Origin: Corynebacterium sp.
GTDB lineage: Bacteria > Actinomycetota > Actinomycetes > Mycobacteriales > Mycobacteriaceae
Reading direction: 5' to 3'
Assembly (NCBI RefSeq): GCF_030826625.1
Contig: NZ_JAPJNQ010000001.1
Coordinates: forward strand, 40,359 to 104,358
Length of the DNA: 64,000 nucleotides
Shown: in pieces, positions 19,214 through 28,270 of the stretch
Layout: each line of letters begins with the position of its first letter
Position numbering within the stretch: the first letter of the stretch is position 1
The notes under the pieces: generated by a model
Told to the model about the DNA's origin: nothing
Databases searched by the model: none
Seen by the model: the letters and a program-made list of their open reading frames with translations, nothing else
Program-made: the position numbers and the translations under genes

Positions 19214-19689
19214 GCGTGATCCTTAGACAGTCGGGAAACTTAAACGTGAAAACGTAAAAATAAATAATAGTTGGTTAGTAGCTTAGCGTATGCACCGCCG
19301 ATAGTCTCAGTATTTCAGTCTCTGTATTTCGATGCTCGCGTCTGCCACTGTTGTAGTTACTCTTGTAGTCGCGAAATCGTGATGTGGTGTTACAAGAAGA
19401 AGTTTTTTTGGCGGGGGCTGGTGAGGTCAGTGCGGCTGTCCGGCGGTGGGGCTGTCGGGCGGTTTTGGGCCCTGGTAGCAACTGAGGTTATTGGTGTATT
19501 TGTTGTAGATGTTGAAGTTGTCAAGCAATGTTGCAGTTGTGAAACCCTTGTGTTTGTGTTGCCCTTGGCCTAGGCTCAATTTTGCTTAAGCGCGAGGATT
19601 TCGGCAGCTAGATTTTCCGATATCCGCGATGAAAACTGGGAAACTGCTGTTTCCTAGTCGTGATTCCCAGAGATGAAAGAGTTTTTACC
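19214..19689. other. Intergenic region between mycoloyltransferase and small peptide gene
   Basis: 476 bp with no supported gene; an open frame at 19271-19573 has Cys/Trp-rich, non-coding-like sequence. The 3' part, just before the 35-codon gene, holds a small hairpin GGAAAC-TGCT-GTTTCC (19639-19654) nested in CTGGGAA/TTCCCAG. A TAGGCT at about 19570 is a possible -10 element. Confidence 0.5.
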
Positions 19690-19797
19690 ATGCAGTTCGA
19701 TAACTTGATCGCTACCTCCAATAACTTCTTCGGCCCAGGCATCCACGAGCTTTTCGCTAGCTTTTCCAAACTGAGTGCAATCCTTAACCTGCTGTAA
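19690..19797 (+). CDS. Candidate 35-residue amphipathic peptide (porin- or mycoloyl-peptide-like?)
   Basis: ATG at 19690 is preceded by GAAAGAG with normal spacing and opens 35 codons ending in TAA. Codons are the C-ending and CCA/GGC/AAC/TTC types favoured in the highly expressed neighbours lpd and sdh, unlike random intergenic sequence. The peptide has no signal sequence, one Lys, few charges, several Phe/Leu/Ile and five Ser/Thr, and a hydrophobic C-terminal half. Size and character recall the short signal-less corynebacterial PorA/PorH porins, which are O-mycoloylated on Ser; the neighbouring gene is a mycoloyltransferase. I see no clear sequence match, so function is unproven. Confidence 0.5.
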   Translation: MQFDNLIATSNNFFGPGIHELFASFSKLSAILNLL

Positions 19798-19848
19798 TCT
19801 GCGGTTTTGTTTGCTAGCAGGCACTGAGTTGGAGGTACCTGCGAGTCT

Positions 19849-19905
19849 GAAAGCACCTGCGAGTTTTGGGTTTATTCCAGATAAATTCTTCTCGCGGGTG
19901 CTTTC
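19849..19905. promoter_or_regulatory. 15-bp inverted repeat touching the lpd -35
   Basis: GAAAGCACCTGCGAG (19849-19863) and CTCGCGGGTGCTTTC (19891-19905) pair over 15 positions with one G-U. The right arm overlaps the -35 TTCACA (19903-19908), which lies 17 bp from the -10 TATGCT (19926-19931). No T-run follows on either strand, so an operator is as likely as a terminator of the small upstream gene. Confidence 0.6.
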
Positions 19906-19931
19906 ACATGTCTATGGCGATTACGTATGCT
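19903..19931 (+). promoter_or_regulatory. lpd promoter (leaderless)
   Basis: TTCACA, a 17-bp spacer and TATGCT; the -10 ends 7 nt before the GTG at 19939. This fits a leaderless mRNA and rules against the ATG at 19927, which lies inside the -10. Confidence 0.65.
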
Positions 19932-19938
19932 GGATGGC

Positions 19939-21354
19939 GTGACTAAAGAACATTATGATCTCGTTGTACTTGGCGCTGGACCAGGCGGGTACGTTGCCGC
20001 CATCCGCGCTGCCCAGCTAGGCAAAAAAGTTGCCGTCGTCGAAAAGCAGTATTGGGGCGGAGTCTGCCTCAACGTCGGCTGCATTCCTTCGAAGGCTTTG
20101 CTGAAAAATGCTGAGGTTGCCCACACCTTCAACCACGAGGCCAAGGACTTTGGCATCTCTGGTGATGTCTCCTTTGATTACCCGACCGCACACAAGCGTT
20201 CGCGTAAGGTCTCGAAGAAGATTGTTGGTGGCATCCACTACTTGATGAAGAAGAACAAGATCCAGGAAATTAACGGCCTGGGACACTTCAAGGATGCCAA
20301 GACCATCGAGGTTAAAGAGGGCGACGACGCAGGCAAGACCCTGACTTTCGACGACTGCATTATTGCTACCGGCTCCGTCGTCAAGACTCTTCCTGGCATC
20401 GAGCTTGGCGGCAACATCGTCTCCTACGAAGAGCAGATTCTCGACGAAAACGCACCAGAATCCATGGTGATTGTCGGCGCTGGCGCAATCGGTATGGAAT
20501 TCGCATACGTGTTGGCGAATTACGGCGTGGACGTCACCGTCGTCGAGTTTATGGACCGTGTGTTGCCAAATGAGGACGCTGATGTGTCCAAGGAGATCGC
20601 CAAGCAGTACAAGAAACTGGGCGTGAACCTGCTGACTAGCTACAAAACCACTTCTGTGAAGGACAACGGCGACAACGTCACCGTCGAGGTCGAGTCTAAG
20701 GATGGCAAGAAGCAAGACACTCTGACCGTCGACCGCTGCTTGGTTGCAGTCGGATTCGCTCCACGCGTGGAAGGCTTCGGCCTGGAAAACACCGGCGTTG
20801 AGCTGACCGAACGCGGCGCTATCGCCATCGATGAGCGCATGCGCACCAATGTTGATGGTATCTACGCCATCGGCGATGTCACCGCTAAACTGCAGCTGGC
20901 TCACGTCGCTGAAGCGCAAGGCGTAGTCGCCGCAGAGACCATTGGTGGCGTAGAAACCCAGGAGCTGGGTGACTACCAGATGATGCCACGCGCTACCTTC
21001 TGTAACCCACAGGTGGCGTCCTTCGGGTACACCGAAGAAGCCGCTAAAGAGAAATGGCCAGATCGCGATATCAAGGTAGCTACGTTCCCATTCTCCGCGA
21101 ACGGTAAGGCGTTGGGTCTGAACGAATCGGCTGGCTTTACCAAGCTGATTGCCGATGGCGAATTCGGTGAGCTCTTGGGCGCACACTTGGTTGGCTCCAA
21201 CGTTTCCGAGCTGCTGCCACAGCTGACTTTGGCACAGCGCTTCGATCTGACCGCGGGCGAAATCGCGCGTAACATCCACACCCACCCAACGCTGTCTGAG
21301 GGCATGAAAGAAGTTGCTCACGGCGTTGCTGATGGACACATGATCAACCTCTAA
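19939..21354 (+). CDS. lpd: Dihydrolipoamide dehydrogenase (E3)
   Basis: FAD/NAD flavoprotein that reoxidises dihydrolipoyl groups of the pyruvate and 2-oxoglutarate dehydrogenase complexes. About 471 residues, very close to C. glutamicum Lpd as I recall it. Visible features: FAD motif [10 protein letters not shown], redox disulfide [13 protein letters not shown] (Cys ~43/48), NAD motif [15 protein letters not shown], the [19 protein letters not shown] segment, and the catalytic HTHPTLSE near the C-terminus. GTG 19939 gives [12 protein letters not shown], matching the family start. A strong terminator follows about 80 nt after the stop. Confidence 0.96.
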   Translation: MTKEHYDLVVLGAGPGGYVAAIRAAQLGKKVAVVEKQYWGGVCLNVGCIPSKALLKNAEVAHTFNHEAKDFGISGDVSFDYPTAHKRSRKVSKKIVGGIHYLMKKNKIQEINGLGHFKDAKTIEVKEGDDAGKTLTFDDCIIATGSVVKTLPGIELGGNIVSYEEQILDENAPESMVIVGAGAIGMEFAYVLANYGVDVTVVEFMDRVLPNEDADVSKEIAKQYKKLGVNLLTSYKTTSVKDNGDNVTVEVESKDGKKQDTLTVDRCLVAVGFAPRVEGFGLENTGVELTERGAIAIDERMRTNVDGIYAIGDVTAKLQLAHVAEAQGVVAAETIGGVETQELGDYQMMPRATFCNPQVASFGYTEEAAKEKWPDRDIKVATFPFSANGKALGLNESAGFTKLIADGEFGELLGAHLVGSNVSELLPQLTLAQRFDLTAGEIARNIHTHPTLSEGMKEVAHGVADGHMINL

Positions 21355-21436
21355 TTAGAGACCCGATCACCCCCTCTCACAAATGGGCCTGGCGGCTTAG
21401 GATTCCGCAGACATTTTTCGAGGAGTTTTCAGACAC

Positions 21437-21480
21437 GGTCGCTCTACCGCTTGCCGACGGTAGGGCGGCCTTTTTCTTTT
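21437..21480 (+). terminator. Intrinsic terminator downstream of lpd
   Basis: GGTCGCTCTACCG pairs with CGGTAGGGCGGCC (13 bp, two G-U) with an 8-nt loop, followed by TTTTTCTTTT. Confidence 0.9.
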
Positions 21481-21802
21481 GGCAGCCCGAAAAAATACAC
21501 CGCCTGTGACGCACGGGAATACTGATACTGATCGAAAGTTTGACGCAGTATGGGTGAACGTTGACTAGCTGAAATTTGCCTGTGCCTAAATTCACAACAA
21601 TCGGAAAATAGTGATGAATCGCGAATTAAGGTGCCCTAAGGCACGTGGCAGTAGCGATATTGGCAGTTTTCTTTAAGCCAAGCCTCACATAAAGCGCCCC
21701 CGGCAAAACTTAATAGCAACGCTAAAAATGCACTCAGTGCACTGTTTTAGTTCGCATCAACACCCCCGATCGCCGTATGGTTATAGCGACAATGGAGGTG
21801 CC
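21481..21802. other. Regulatory region upstream of sdhCAB
   Basis: 322 bp without a supported gene. It contains two perfect palindromic elements: GTGCC-CTAA-GGCAC (21631-21644) and TGCACT-C-AGTGCA (21729-21741). TTAAGGTGCCCTAAGG around the first also resembles a poor DtxR-type half-site. In C. glutamicum the regulator gene ramB lies between lpd and sdhC as I recall; it is not here. Confidence 0.5.
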
Positions 21803-22558
21803 ATGACAATAAAGAATCCTGATCGTGAGGCAATCGCCCACGGAAAAATTTCCAACGAGAAAATTCGCGAATCGCCATCAGTCCCAACTTGGGCAATCAA
21901 GCTGATTATGGCGGTTACTGGTCTGCTGTTCGTGCTGTTCACGCTCGGACACATGGCCGGAAACCTGAAGCTGTATGCTCTAGCTCACGACGGCGTACCT
22001 GCCCTGGATGAATACGGTGAATTCCTCCGTAGCCTTGGTTCGCCACTGCTGCCGGAAGAAGCATTCCTGTGGGGCTTCCGCATCGTCCTGCTTGCTGCGC
22101 TGATTCTGCACGTGTGGGGCGCATTCGTATTGATCAGTCGTGCGAAGCAGTCTCGCGGCAAGTTCAACCGCACCAACCTGATGGGTGGGGTGGACTCATT
22201 CGCTACCCGCACCATGTTGGTTACCGGTCTGTTCATTTTGCTGTTCATCTGCTTCCACTTGCTGGACCTGACCTTGGGCGTCGCTCCTGCGGCCACCGAT
22301 CAGTTCGTCCATGGTGAGGTGCACGCCAACATGTTGGCTACCTTCAGCCGTTGGCCAGTCACCCTCTTCTATGTAGTGGCAATGCTTTTGCTGTTCCTGC
22401 ACATGTCTCACGGCATCCGTTTGGCTGTCTCGGATCTGGGCATTACCGGCCGCAAATGGCGTCAAACCCTCGTCGTGATTGCTTATGTCATCCCAGCTGT
22501 GGTTGTCATCGGCAACATCGTTATGCCCGTGTCCGTCCTGTTTGGTTGGGTGAGCTAG
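21803..22558 (+). CDS. sdhC: Succinate dehydrogenase cytochrome b subunit
   Basis: Membrane anchor of the di-haem succinate:menaquinone oxidoreductase. The 251-residue protein has five hydrophobic helices (starting WAIKLIMAVTGLLFVLF) and His residues placed for two haems (TLGHMAGNLKLY, HVWGAF, CFHLLDL, HMSHGIRLAV). GGAGGTG lies 5 nt before ATG 21803; starting at ATG 21728 would add 25 residues with no ribosome site. It is the first gene of sdhCAB. Confidence 0.93.
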   Translation: MTIKNPDREAIAHGKISNEKIRESPSVPTWAIKLIMAVTGLLFVLFTLGHMAGNLKLYALAHDGVPALDEYGEFLRSLGSPLLPEEAFLWGFRIVLLAALILHVWGAFVLISRAKQSRGKFNRTNLMGGVDSFATRTMLVTGLFILLFICFHLLDLTLGVAPAATDQFVHGEVHANMLATFSRWPVTLFYVVAMLLLFLHMSHGIRLAVSDLGITGRKWRQTLVVIAYVIPAVVVIGNIVMPVSVLFGWVS

Positions 22559-22620
22559 ATCGTCGCCCAGTGACGTCACAGTTCGCTGACAACGTTCTAG
22601 CCTGATCGGAAAGTAAGATT

Positions 22621-24630
22621 ATGAGCAACACAGATACTTCGACTCGTAAAGAGTTCCGCCAGCCAGACTCTATCGTCGATGGAGTCACCCCAGGCGACAT
22701 TCTGGAAAACGCGGAACCAAAAGGCGTTCCCATGCGCGACATGTGGAACTACCACAAAGACCACATGAACTTGGTCTCGCCGCTGAACCGCCGTAAATTC
22801 ACCGTCCTTATCGTCGGCACTGGCCTGTCCGGTGGTGCTGCAGCAGCAGCCCTCGGTGAATTGGGCTACGACGTAAAGGTCTTCTCGTACCACGATTCAC
22901 CACGTCGTGCGCACTCCATTGCTGCACAGGGTGGTGTGAACTCTGCCCGCGGTAAGAAGGTCGACAACGACTCGGCTTACCGTCACGTCAAAGACACTGT
23001 TAAGGGCGGCGACTACCGCTGTCGCGAGTCTGACTGCTGGCGCCTGGCTCTGGAGTCTGGCCGCGTTATCGATCACATGAATGCCATCGGTGCACCATTC
23101 GCTCGTGAATACGGCGGTACCTTGGCTACCCGTTCCTTCGGTGGTGTGCAGGTCTCCCGTACCTACTACACCCGTGGACAAACCGGCCAGCAGCTGCAGC
23201 TGTCGACCACCTCGGCACTGTACCGCCAGATTGGCCTGGGCAACGTCGAAATGTTCGCCCACCATGACATGCAGGACATCATCGTTCGTGAGATCGATGG
23301 CGTCAAGCACTGCGACGGTATCGTGACCCGCAACCTCATCGACGGTGAGATCAAGGCCTTCACTGGTCACGCGACCGTCATCGCTACCGGTGGTTACGGC
23401 AACGTCTACCACATGTCGACCTTGGCGAAGAACTCGAACGCTGGCGCCATGATGCGTGCTTACGAGCGCGGCGCATACCTGGCATCCCCGGCGTACATTC
23501 AGTTCCACCCGACCGGTCTGCCGGTGAACTCCACCTGGCAGTCGAAGACCACGCTGATGTCGGAGTCGCTGCGTAACGACGGCCGTATTTGGTCGCCAAA
23601 GAAGGAAGGCGACGATCGCGACCCGAACTCCATCCCGGAGGACGAGCGCGACTACTTCCTGGAGCGTCGCTACCCAGCGTTCGGTAACTTGGTTCCGCGT
23701 GACGTTGCTTCCCGTGCACTGTCGCAGCAGATCAACGCTGGTCTAGGCGTCGGTCCGATGCACAACTCCTGCTATCTGGATTTCCGCGATGCGATCGAGC
23801 GCCTCGGTAAAGATACCGTGCGTGCGCGTTACTCCAACTTGTTCCAGATGTATGAAGAGTCCATTGGTGAAGATCCATACGAGACTCCGATGCGTATTGC
23901 ACCGACCTGTCACTTCACCATGGGTGGTCTGTGGACCGACTTCAACGAGATGACCTCCATCGACGGCTTGTTCGCTGCCGGTGAGGCTTCCTGGACCTAC
24001 CACGGTGCTAACCGTCTGGGCGCGAACTCGCTGCTTTCGGCATCGGTCGACGGCTGGTTCACTCTGCCGTTCACTATTCCTAACTACCTGGCAAACCACC
24101 TTGGTGAAGAAAAGCTGTCCGCTGATTCTGCCGAGGCACAGGAAGTTGTCGAAGAGGTTAAAGACCGTTTGAACCGTCTGATGGGCATCGAGGGCGATGA
24201 TCCACACGGTGCCGAGTACTACCACCGCCAGTTGGGCGAAATCCTGTATTGGGGCTGTGGTGTGTCTCGTAACGTCGAAGACCTGAAGACCTCCATTGAA
24301 AAGATCCGCGAAATTCGTCGTGACTTCTGGGCTAACGTCCGCGTGACCGGCCAACTGCACGACATGAACCAGGATCTGGAATACGCACAGCGCGTGGCCG
24401 ATTACCTCGACCTCGGCGAGCTGATGTGTGTCGACGCACTGGACCGCGACGAATCGGCCGGTGCTCACTACCGCGACGATCACCTTTCCGAAGACGGCGA
24501 GGCTGAACGTGACGACGAAAACTGGTGCTTCGTTTCGGCTTGGCAGCCAAACGGCCCGGAGAAGTTCATCCGCCACGCCGACCCTCTGTACTTCGACTCG
24601 ATCCCGCTGATGACAAGGAACTACAAGTAA
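22621..24630 (+). CDS. sdhA: Succinate dehydrogenase flavoprotein subunit
   Basis: Oxidises succinate to fumarate with covalent FAD. The 669-residue protein has the FAD dinucleotide motif VGTGLSGGAAAAALGELG, the flavinylation His in RRAHSIAAQGGVNSA, ATGGYGNVYHMST, the substrate-binding HPTGLPV and TCHFTMGGLWTDF, and GEASWTYHGANRLGANSLL. The long form resembles the B. subtilis/corynebacterial three-subunit enzyme. GGAAAG precedes the ATG. Its stop overlaps the sdhB start by one base (TAATG). Confidence 0.97.
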   Translation: MSNTDTSTRKEFRQPDSIVDGVTPGDILENAEPKGVPMRDMWNYHKDHMNLVSPLNRRKFTVLIVGTGLSGGAAAAALGELGYDVKVFSYHDSPRRAHSIAAQGGVNSARGKKVDNDSAYRHVKDTVKGGDYRCRESDCWRLALESGRVIDHMNAIGAPFAREYGGTLATRSFGGVQVSRTYYTRGQTGQQLQLSTTSALYRQIGLGNVEMFAHHDMQDIIVREIDGVKHCDGIVTRNLIDGEIKAFTGHATVIATGGYGNVYHMSTLAKNSNAGAMMRAYERGAYLASPAYIQFHPTGLPVNSTWQSKTTLMSESLRNDGRIWSPKKEGDDRDPNSIPEDERDYFLERRYPAFGNLVPRDVASRALSQQINAGLGVGPMHNSCYLDFRDAIERLGKDTVRARYSNLFQMYEESIGEDPYETPMRIAPTCHFTMGGLWTDFNEMTSIDGLFAAGEASWTYHGANRLGANSLLSASVDGWFTLPFTIPNYLANHLGEEKLSADSAEAQEVVEEVKDRLNRLMGIEGDDPHGAEYYHRQLGEILYWGCGVSRNVEDLKTSIEKIREIRRDFWANVRVTGQLHDMNQDLEYAQRVADYLDLGELMCVDALDRDESAGAHYRDDHLSEDGEAERDDENWCFVSAWQPNGPEKFIRHADPLYFDSIPLMTRNYK

Positions 24631-25379
24631 TGAAATTGACACTTGAAGTCTGGCGTCAGGCCGGACCTACGCAAGAAGGCAGCTTCGAGACCGTTCAGGT
24701 CGATGACGCCGTCGAGCAGATGTCCATCCTGGAACTGTTGGACCACGTCAACACCGGACGTATCGAAGACAACAAAGAACCATTCGCTTTTGCCTCTGAC
24801 TGCCGCGAAGGCATCTGCGGTACCTGTGGTTTGCTGATCAACGGACGCCCACACGGCCCAGGCCAGAACACTCCTGCCTGCCAGCAGCGTCTGTTCCAGT
24901 TCAACGATGGCGACACCCTGCGTCTGGAGCCACTGCGCTCCGCCGCATTCCCCGTCATCAAGGACATGGTCGTTGACCGTTCCGCCCTGGATGACATCAT
25001 GCACCAGGGAGGCTACGTCTCCATGGACGCCGGTACCGCACCGGATGCTGACACTCTGCTGCAGAACTCGCAAGACAACGAATTCGCACTGGATCACGCT
25101 GCCTGCATCGGCTGTGGTGCGTGTGTCGCCGCTTGTCCTAACGGTGCCGCTCACCTGTTCACCGGTGCGAAGCTGGTGCACCTGTCCATGTCGCCACTCG
25201 GAGCAAAAGAACGCGGCAAGCGTGCCCGCAACATGGTTGACGAGCTCGAGCAAAACTTCGGTGGATGTTCGCTGTACGGTGAATGTGCAGATGTCTGCCC
25301 AGCTGGCATCCCACTGACTGCAGTTTCGGCTGTTACTCGTGAGCGTGCTCGCGCGGCATTCCGCTCGAAGGACGACTAA
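24630..25379 (+). CDS. sdhB: Succinate dehydrogenase iron-sulfur subunit
   Basis: Passes electrons from SdhA to the quinone site. The 249-residue protein contains the [2Fe-2S] cysteines in CREGICGTCG plus a distal Cys (~58-80), and two further clusters bound by CIGCGACVAACPNG and CSLYGECADVCPAG. ATG 24630 overlaps the sdhA stop, giving translational coupling; an upstream in-frame start inside sdhA is not needed. A GGGGC/GCCCC hairpin follows the stop (about 25386-25406). Confidence 0.97.
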   Translation: MKLTLEVWRQAGPTQEGSFETVQVDDAVEQMSILELLDHVNTGRIEDNKEPFAFASDCREGICGTCGLLINGRPHGPGQNTPACQQRLFQFNDGDTLRLEPLRSAAFPVIKDMVVDRSALDDIMHQGGYVSMDAGTAPDADTLLQNSQDNEFALDHAACIGCGACVAACPNGAAHLFTGAKLVHLSMSPLGAKERGKRARNMVDELEQNFGGCSLYGECADVCPAGIPLTAVSAVTRERARAAFRSKDD

Positions 25380-25482
25380 TTGTTTCGGGGCGGTGAATCC
25401 GCTGCCCCGGCACCACTTTTGCTGGCAGTGAATCTAGACTAGAGTTGTCACTAGTGATACAGAAGAAAGGCTTTGGCACCTT

Positions 25483-25851
25483 ATGAGCACCAATGAACAG
25501 GTAGCGGACTTCGCTGCGGAGACCTACCCACGCTATTCCCAAGAGCTGCACGACAGCTACATTGCGGGTTACAACCCAGTTTCGCTGGCAGCCCCACACT
25601 CGTCGTTGCTTCGTAACTCTACTTGGGCTGGCATGGGCTTGTTGCTCAGCTTCTTCCCATTCGCTGGAACCCTGATTTGGGGAATTGGCACCGGAATGTG
25701 GGGGACTGGTACCGCAGCTAATTACTCCACGATCTTGACGATTATTGGTGCTATCGGTGTCGTTGCCACCCTAGCTGGTGGTTTTGGCACCATCCATTAT
25801 GGACGTCGCCATTACCGCCAATACGTGAAGGAAACGGGGCGCACCTCCTAA
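25483..25851 (+). CDS. Small membrane protein downstream of sdhB
   Basis: The 122-residue protein has a polar, Tyr-rich N-terminal ~45 residues and two hydrophobic segments (~47-70 and ~82-103) separated by a Gly-rich turn, then a basic C-terminus with HYGRRHYRQY. AGAAGAAAGG lies 12 nt before the ATG. A similar gene follows sdhCAB in related corynebacteria, so a link to the respiratory complex is possible; the family is uncharacterised to my knowledge. A strong terminator follows. Confidence 0.75.
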   Translation: MSTNEQVADFAAETYPRYSQELHDSYIAGYNPVSLAAPHSSLLRNSTWAGMGLLLSFFPFAGTLIWGIGTGMWGTGTAANYSTILTIIGAIGVVATLAGGFGTIHYGRRHYRQYVKETGRTS

Positions 25852-25873
25852 CGCTGCCTTTCCTGCCAGCCTG

Positions 25874-25923
25874 GCCCCGCACCTGCTCAGATGCTCACCG
25901 CGTCGAGGCAGGGCGGGGCTTTT
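25874..25923 (+). terminator. Intrinsic terminator after the sdh-linked membrane protein
   Basis: GCCCCGC-A-CCTGC pairs with GCAGG-GCGGGGC (12 bp with a bulged A), followed by TTTT. Confidence 0.8.
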
Positions 25924-26006
25924 CGTAGCTTGACATGTCTACCCAACACTCTGTGTGTGACGTAAATTCGAGACGAAAACACTAGACAATTGATTCGAGA
26001 CCTTTT

Positions 26007-27263
26007 ATGACTGATGCCGAAAGAGCGGTAGTGTTACGCCGCCATAAGATTTTTGTGACCAGCCTCCTGGTGCTGGCAGCAATCATCTTTTTGGCGTGTT
26101 CGTGGTGGCAAAGCCAACCAGGTGAAGCTCCGGCATGGGTCGGCTACGTCCGGGCGGCTGCCGAAGCGGGCATGGTTGGTGGATTGGCGGACTGGTTCGC
26201 TGTTACCGCGCTTTTTCGCCATCCTATGGGCCTGCCAATCCCGCACACAGCGCTGATCCGGAAGAAAAAAGACCAGTTGGGCGACTCGCTGTCGCAATTC
26301 GTCGGTGATAACTTCCTCAACGCAGAGCTCATCACTTCGAAGGTGCGCGAGGCCAAGTTGCCCGAGCTGTTGGGGGAGTGGTTGGGCAAGCACGAGAATG
26401 CGGAAAAGGTTTCCCACGAAACCGCGAAACTCACCACGAATATCGTGCGCGCGATCGACCCGAACGAAGCCGAAGAGTTGATCCGTCGGCATGTCATCGA
26501 CAAGGCTGCCGAACCGATCTGGGGGCCACCGTTGGGGCGCACGCTGGACTCGCTTATCGACGAAGGCAAGCTAGAACCCGCGGTGGATGAGCTCATCAAC
26601 TGGGCGAAAACCAAGCTTGCTGATTCGGAAGACGCCATCGTCACAATGATTGATGAACGCATGCCGACGTGGGCGCCGCGTTTCGCCCGCCAGTTGGTCG
26701 GCGACAAGGTCTTTCGCGAAATGTCGTCGTTTATCCGCGAAGTCGAGGCCGACCCACAACACCAGGCACGCAAATCCATTCGCAAGGGACTGCGCCAGTT
26801 GGCATATGACCTGCAGTTTGATGCGACGATGATCAGCCGGGTTGAAGACTGGAAAACTGATGTGCGCGCATCGCGTGCAGTCGCCGCGCTACCAGGTTTG
26901 GTCTGGGAAAAAGCCTCCACCGGGTTTATCGACGCGGCAGAAGACGCTGATTCCGCCTTGCGGCAAAAAATCGTTGAGCTGTGTGTGCGCTGGGGCGAGA
27001 ACATTCGCAGCGACAAAGCTCTTCGCGATTCTTTGGACCGACGCATCAATACTGCAGTGGAGTTTTTGGCTAATAACTACTCGTCAGAGGTGACAGGGAT
27101 TATCTCAGAGACGATTGCTCGCTGGGATGCCGACGAGGCAAGCAACAAGATCGAACTTATGGTGGGCAAAGATCTGCAGTTCATTCGCCTTAACGGAACA
27201 GTGGTGGGTGCGCTGGCTGGTTTGGTTATCTACACTGTCAACCAACTTCTGTTTGGTGCCTAA
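26007..27263 (+). CDS. DUF445 family membrane protein
   Basis: The 418-residue protein has one N-terminal transmembrane helix (~15-33), then the diagnostic DUF445 block EAGMVGGLADWFAVTALFRHP followed by IPHTALIRKKKDQLG. A long charged helical middle (~85-385) is followed by a C-terminal hydrophobic anchor (VVGALAGLVIYTVNQLLF). The family is widespread, often two-helix-anchored, and of unknown function. There is no clear ribosome site before ATG 26007. The next gene follows within 30 nt. Confidence 0.85.
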   Translation: MTDAERAVVLRRHKIFVTSLLVLAAIIFLACSWWQSQPGEAPAWVGYVRAAAEAGMVGGLADWFAVTALFRHPMGLPIPHTALIRKKKDQLGDSLSQFVGDNFLNAELITSKVREAKLPELLGEWLGKHENAEKVSHETAKLTTNIVRAIDPNEAEELIRRHVIDKAAEPIWGPPLGRTLDSLIDEGKLEPAVDELINWAKTKLADSEDAIVTMIDERMPTWAPRFARQLVGDKVFREMSSFIREVEADPQHQARKSIRKGLRQLAYDLQFDATMISRVEDWKTDVRASRAVAALPGLVWEKASTGFIDAAEDADSALRQKIVELCVRWGENIRSDKALRDSLDRRINTAVEFLANNYSSEVTGIISETIARWDADEASNKIELMVGKDLQFIRLNGTVVGALAGLVIYTVNQLLFGA

Positions 27264-27290
27264 ACTAGAACAACTTTGTGGAGAACGATC

Positions 27291-27773
27291 ATGACTAAAG
27301 ATGAGAAGCGATTCAACGGCCGTGACGTAGTGGACTCGTTGAAAGATACGGGTTCGTCGTTGCGCTCGGTCATCGGCGAGTTCGCAGGGCATGCCGCAGC
27401 GAACTATCGGGACAATGGCGCTGCAGAAACGGCGAAAAATGCTGCCCGCCAAACTGCGCGCGACGTTCGCGGAATCAGCAACCTCGATGACGTCAAAGAA
27501 ACCGGATCGAAGCTATGGAAGCGCGGAAAATACCTGGGCAAAGAATTCAGTTCTGAGTTGCGCGATGCCGTCGGCAAGACTCGAAACAGTGAAGCCTCGA
27601 CCGAGGCGAAAGAAAAACTCGACAACCTGAATGCACGAGCGAAGCAGACGTTGCGGCGGGTAAAGAAAGACAAGTCGACGAATCGATCGGCGGCGAAGAC
27701 CAAAGACGGTAGGCCACGTATCATTGAAGGCGAAGTTATTGAGGTTGACGGTCGCAATCCCCACGAGAACTAG
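27291..27773 (+). CDS. Conserved hypothetical charged protein
   Basis: The 160-residue soluble protein is rich in Lys, Asp, Glu, Ala and Arg, with long predicted helical stretches (DVVDSLKDTGSSLRSVIGEF; LWKRGKYLGKEFSSELRDAV) and a C-terminal segment RPRIIEGEVIEVD. It has no signal peptide or membrane helix. I recognise no family. ATG 27291 is chosen over 27276 because GGAGA lies 7 nt upstream. It probably shares a transcript with the DUF445 gene. Confidence 0.7.
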   Translation: MTKDEKRFNGRDVVDSLKDTGSSLRSVIGEFAGHAAANYRDNGAAETAKNAARQTARDVRGISNLDDVKETGSKLWKRGKYLGKEFSSELRDAVGKTRNSEASTEAKEKLDNLNARAKQTLRRVKKDKSTNRSAAKTKDGRPRIIEGEVIEVDGRNPHEN

Positions 27774-27871
27774 CTAACTCGGTTGCCGTAGGCAGGCTGC
27801 CGCGGGCATATCCAGGCAGCACGGAGAGTAGACGACCCACGAAATAGACTGATGAGGAATCACCACACGAC

Positions 27872-28261
27872 ATGATTGTTGACGTATTAGCGCAGGCCAG
27901 CGTGGCCGCGGAGCAGACCCAGCACCTCGCGCAGCTGCCACCCAGCGGGCCGAAACTGGAGCAGTGGCAGTCGAACCTGCTGGACGGAGTGTTCTGGTTG
28001 CAGCAGGGTATTTACTCGCTCGTCGCGATCGCTGGCTTGGTCGGTGCGATTTCAGCTGCCATGACGCGTGACGACGCCTTCGATGCTGATTCCCGGCAAT
28101 CGAAGATGGTGTGGGTGGCAATGCTGGCTGGTTCCGCGTTTATTGTGCCGATGCCAATTCCAATCCTGCCGTGGGTCGGTATGGTTCTTATCGGCCTGTA
28201 CTGGTTCGATGTGCGCCCGTCGTTGAAGGCGTTGATCAACGGCGAGTACCGCTGGGATTAG
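27872..28261 (+). CDS. DUF2516 family membrane protein
   Basis: The 129-residue protein has a polar N-terminal ~35 residues, then three hydrophobic segments and a C-terminal VRPSLKALINGEYRWD. The pattern FWLQQGIYSLVAIAGLVGAISAAMTR.DAF....RQSKMVW and final YWFDVRPSLKAL is that of the actinobacterial DUF2516 family. Function is unknown. The next gene starts 10 nt downstream, so the two are likely co-transcribed. Confidence 0.8.
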   Translation: MIVDVLAQASVAAEQTQHLAQLPPSGPKLEQWQSNLLDGVFWLQQGIYSLVAIAGLVGAISAAMTRDDAFDADSRQSKMVWVAMLAGSAFIVPMPIPILPWVGMVLIGLYWFDVRPSLKALINGEYRWD

Positions 28262-28270
28262 CCTGCACTG

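Noticed and set aside
19271..19573. 100-codon frame between the mycoloyltransferase and lpd
   Set aside because: Cys/Trp-rich, no ribosome site, no resemblance to known proteins; treated as non-coding.
20017..21339. 440-codon minus-strand frame
   Set aside because: Mirror of lpd; the lpd protein is conserved across its whole length, so this is a shadow.
25956..25971. GlxR-like TGTGACGTAAATTCGA before the DUF445 gene
   Set aside because: Only the left half fits (9 of 12 positions); too weak to call.
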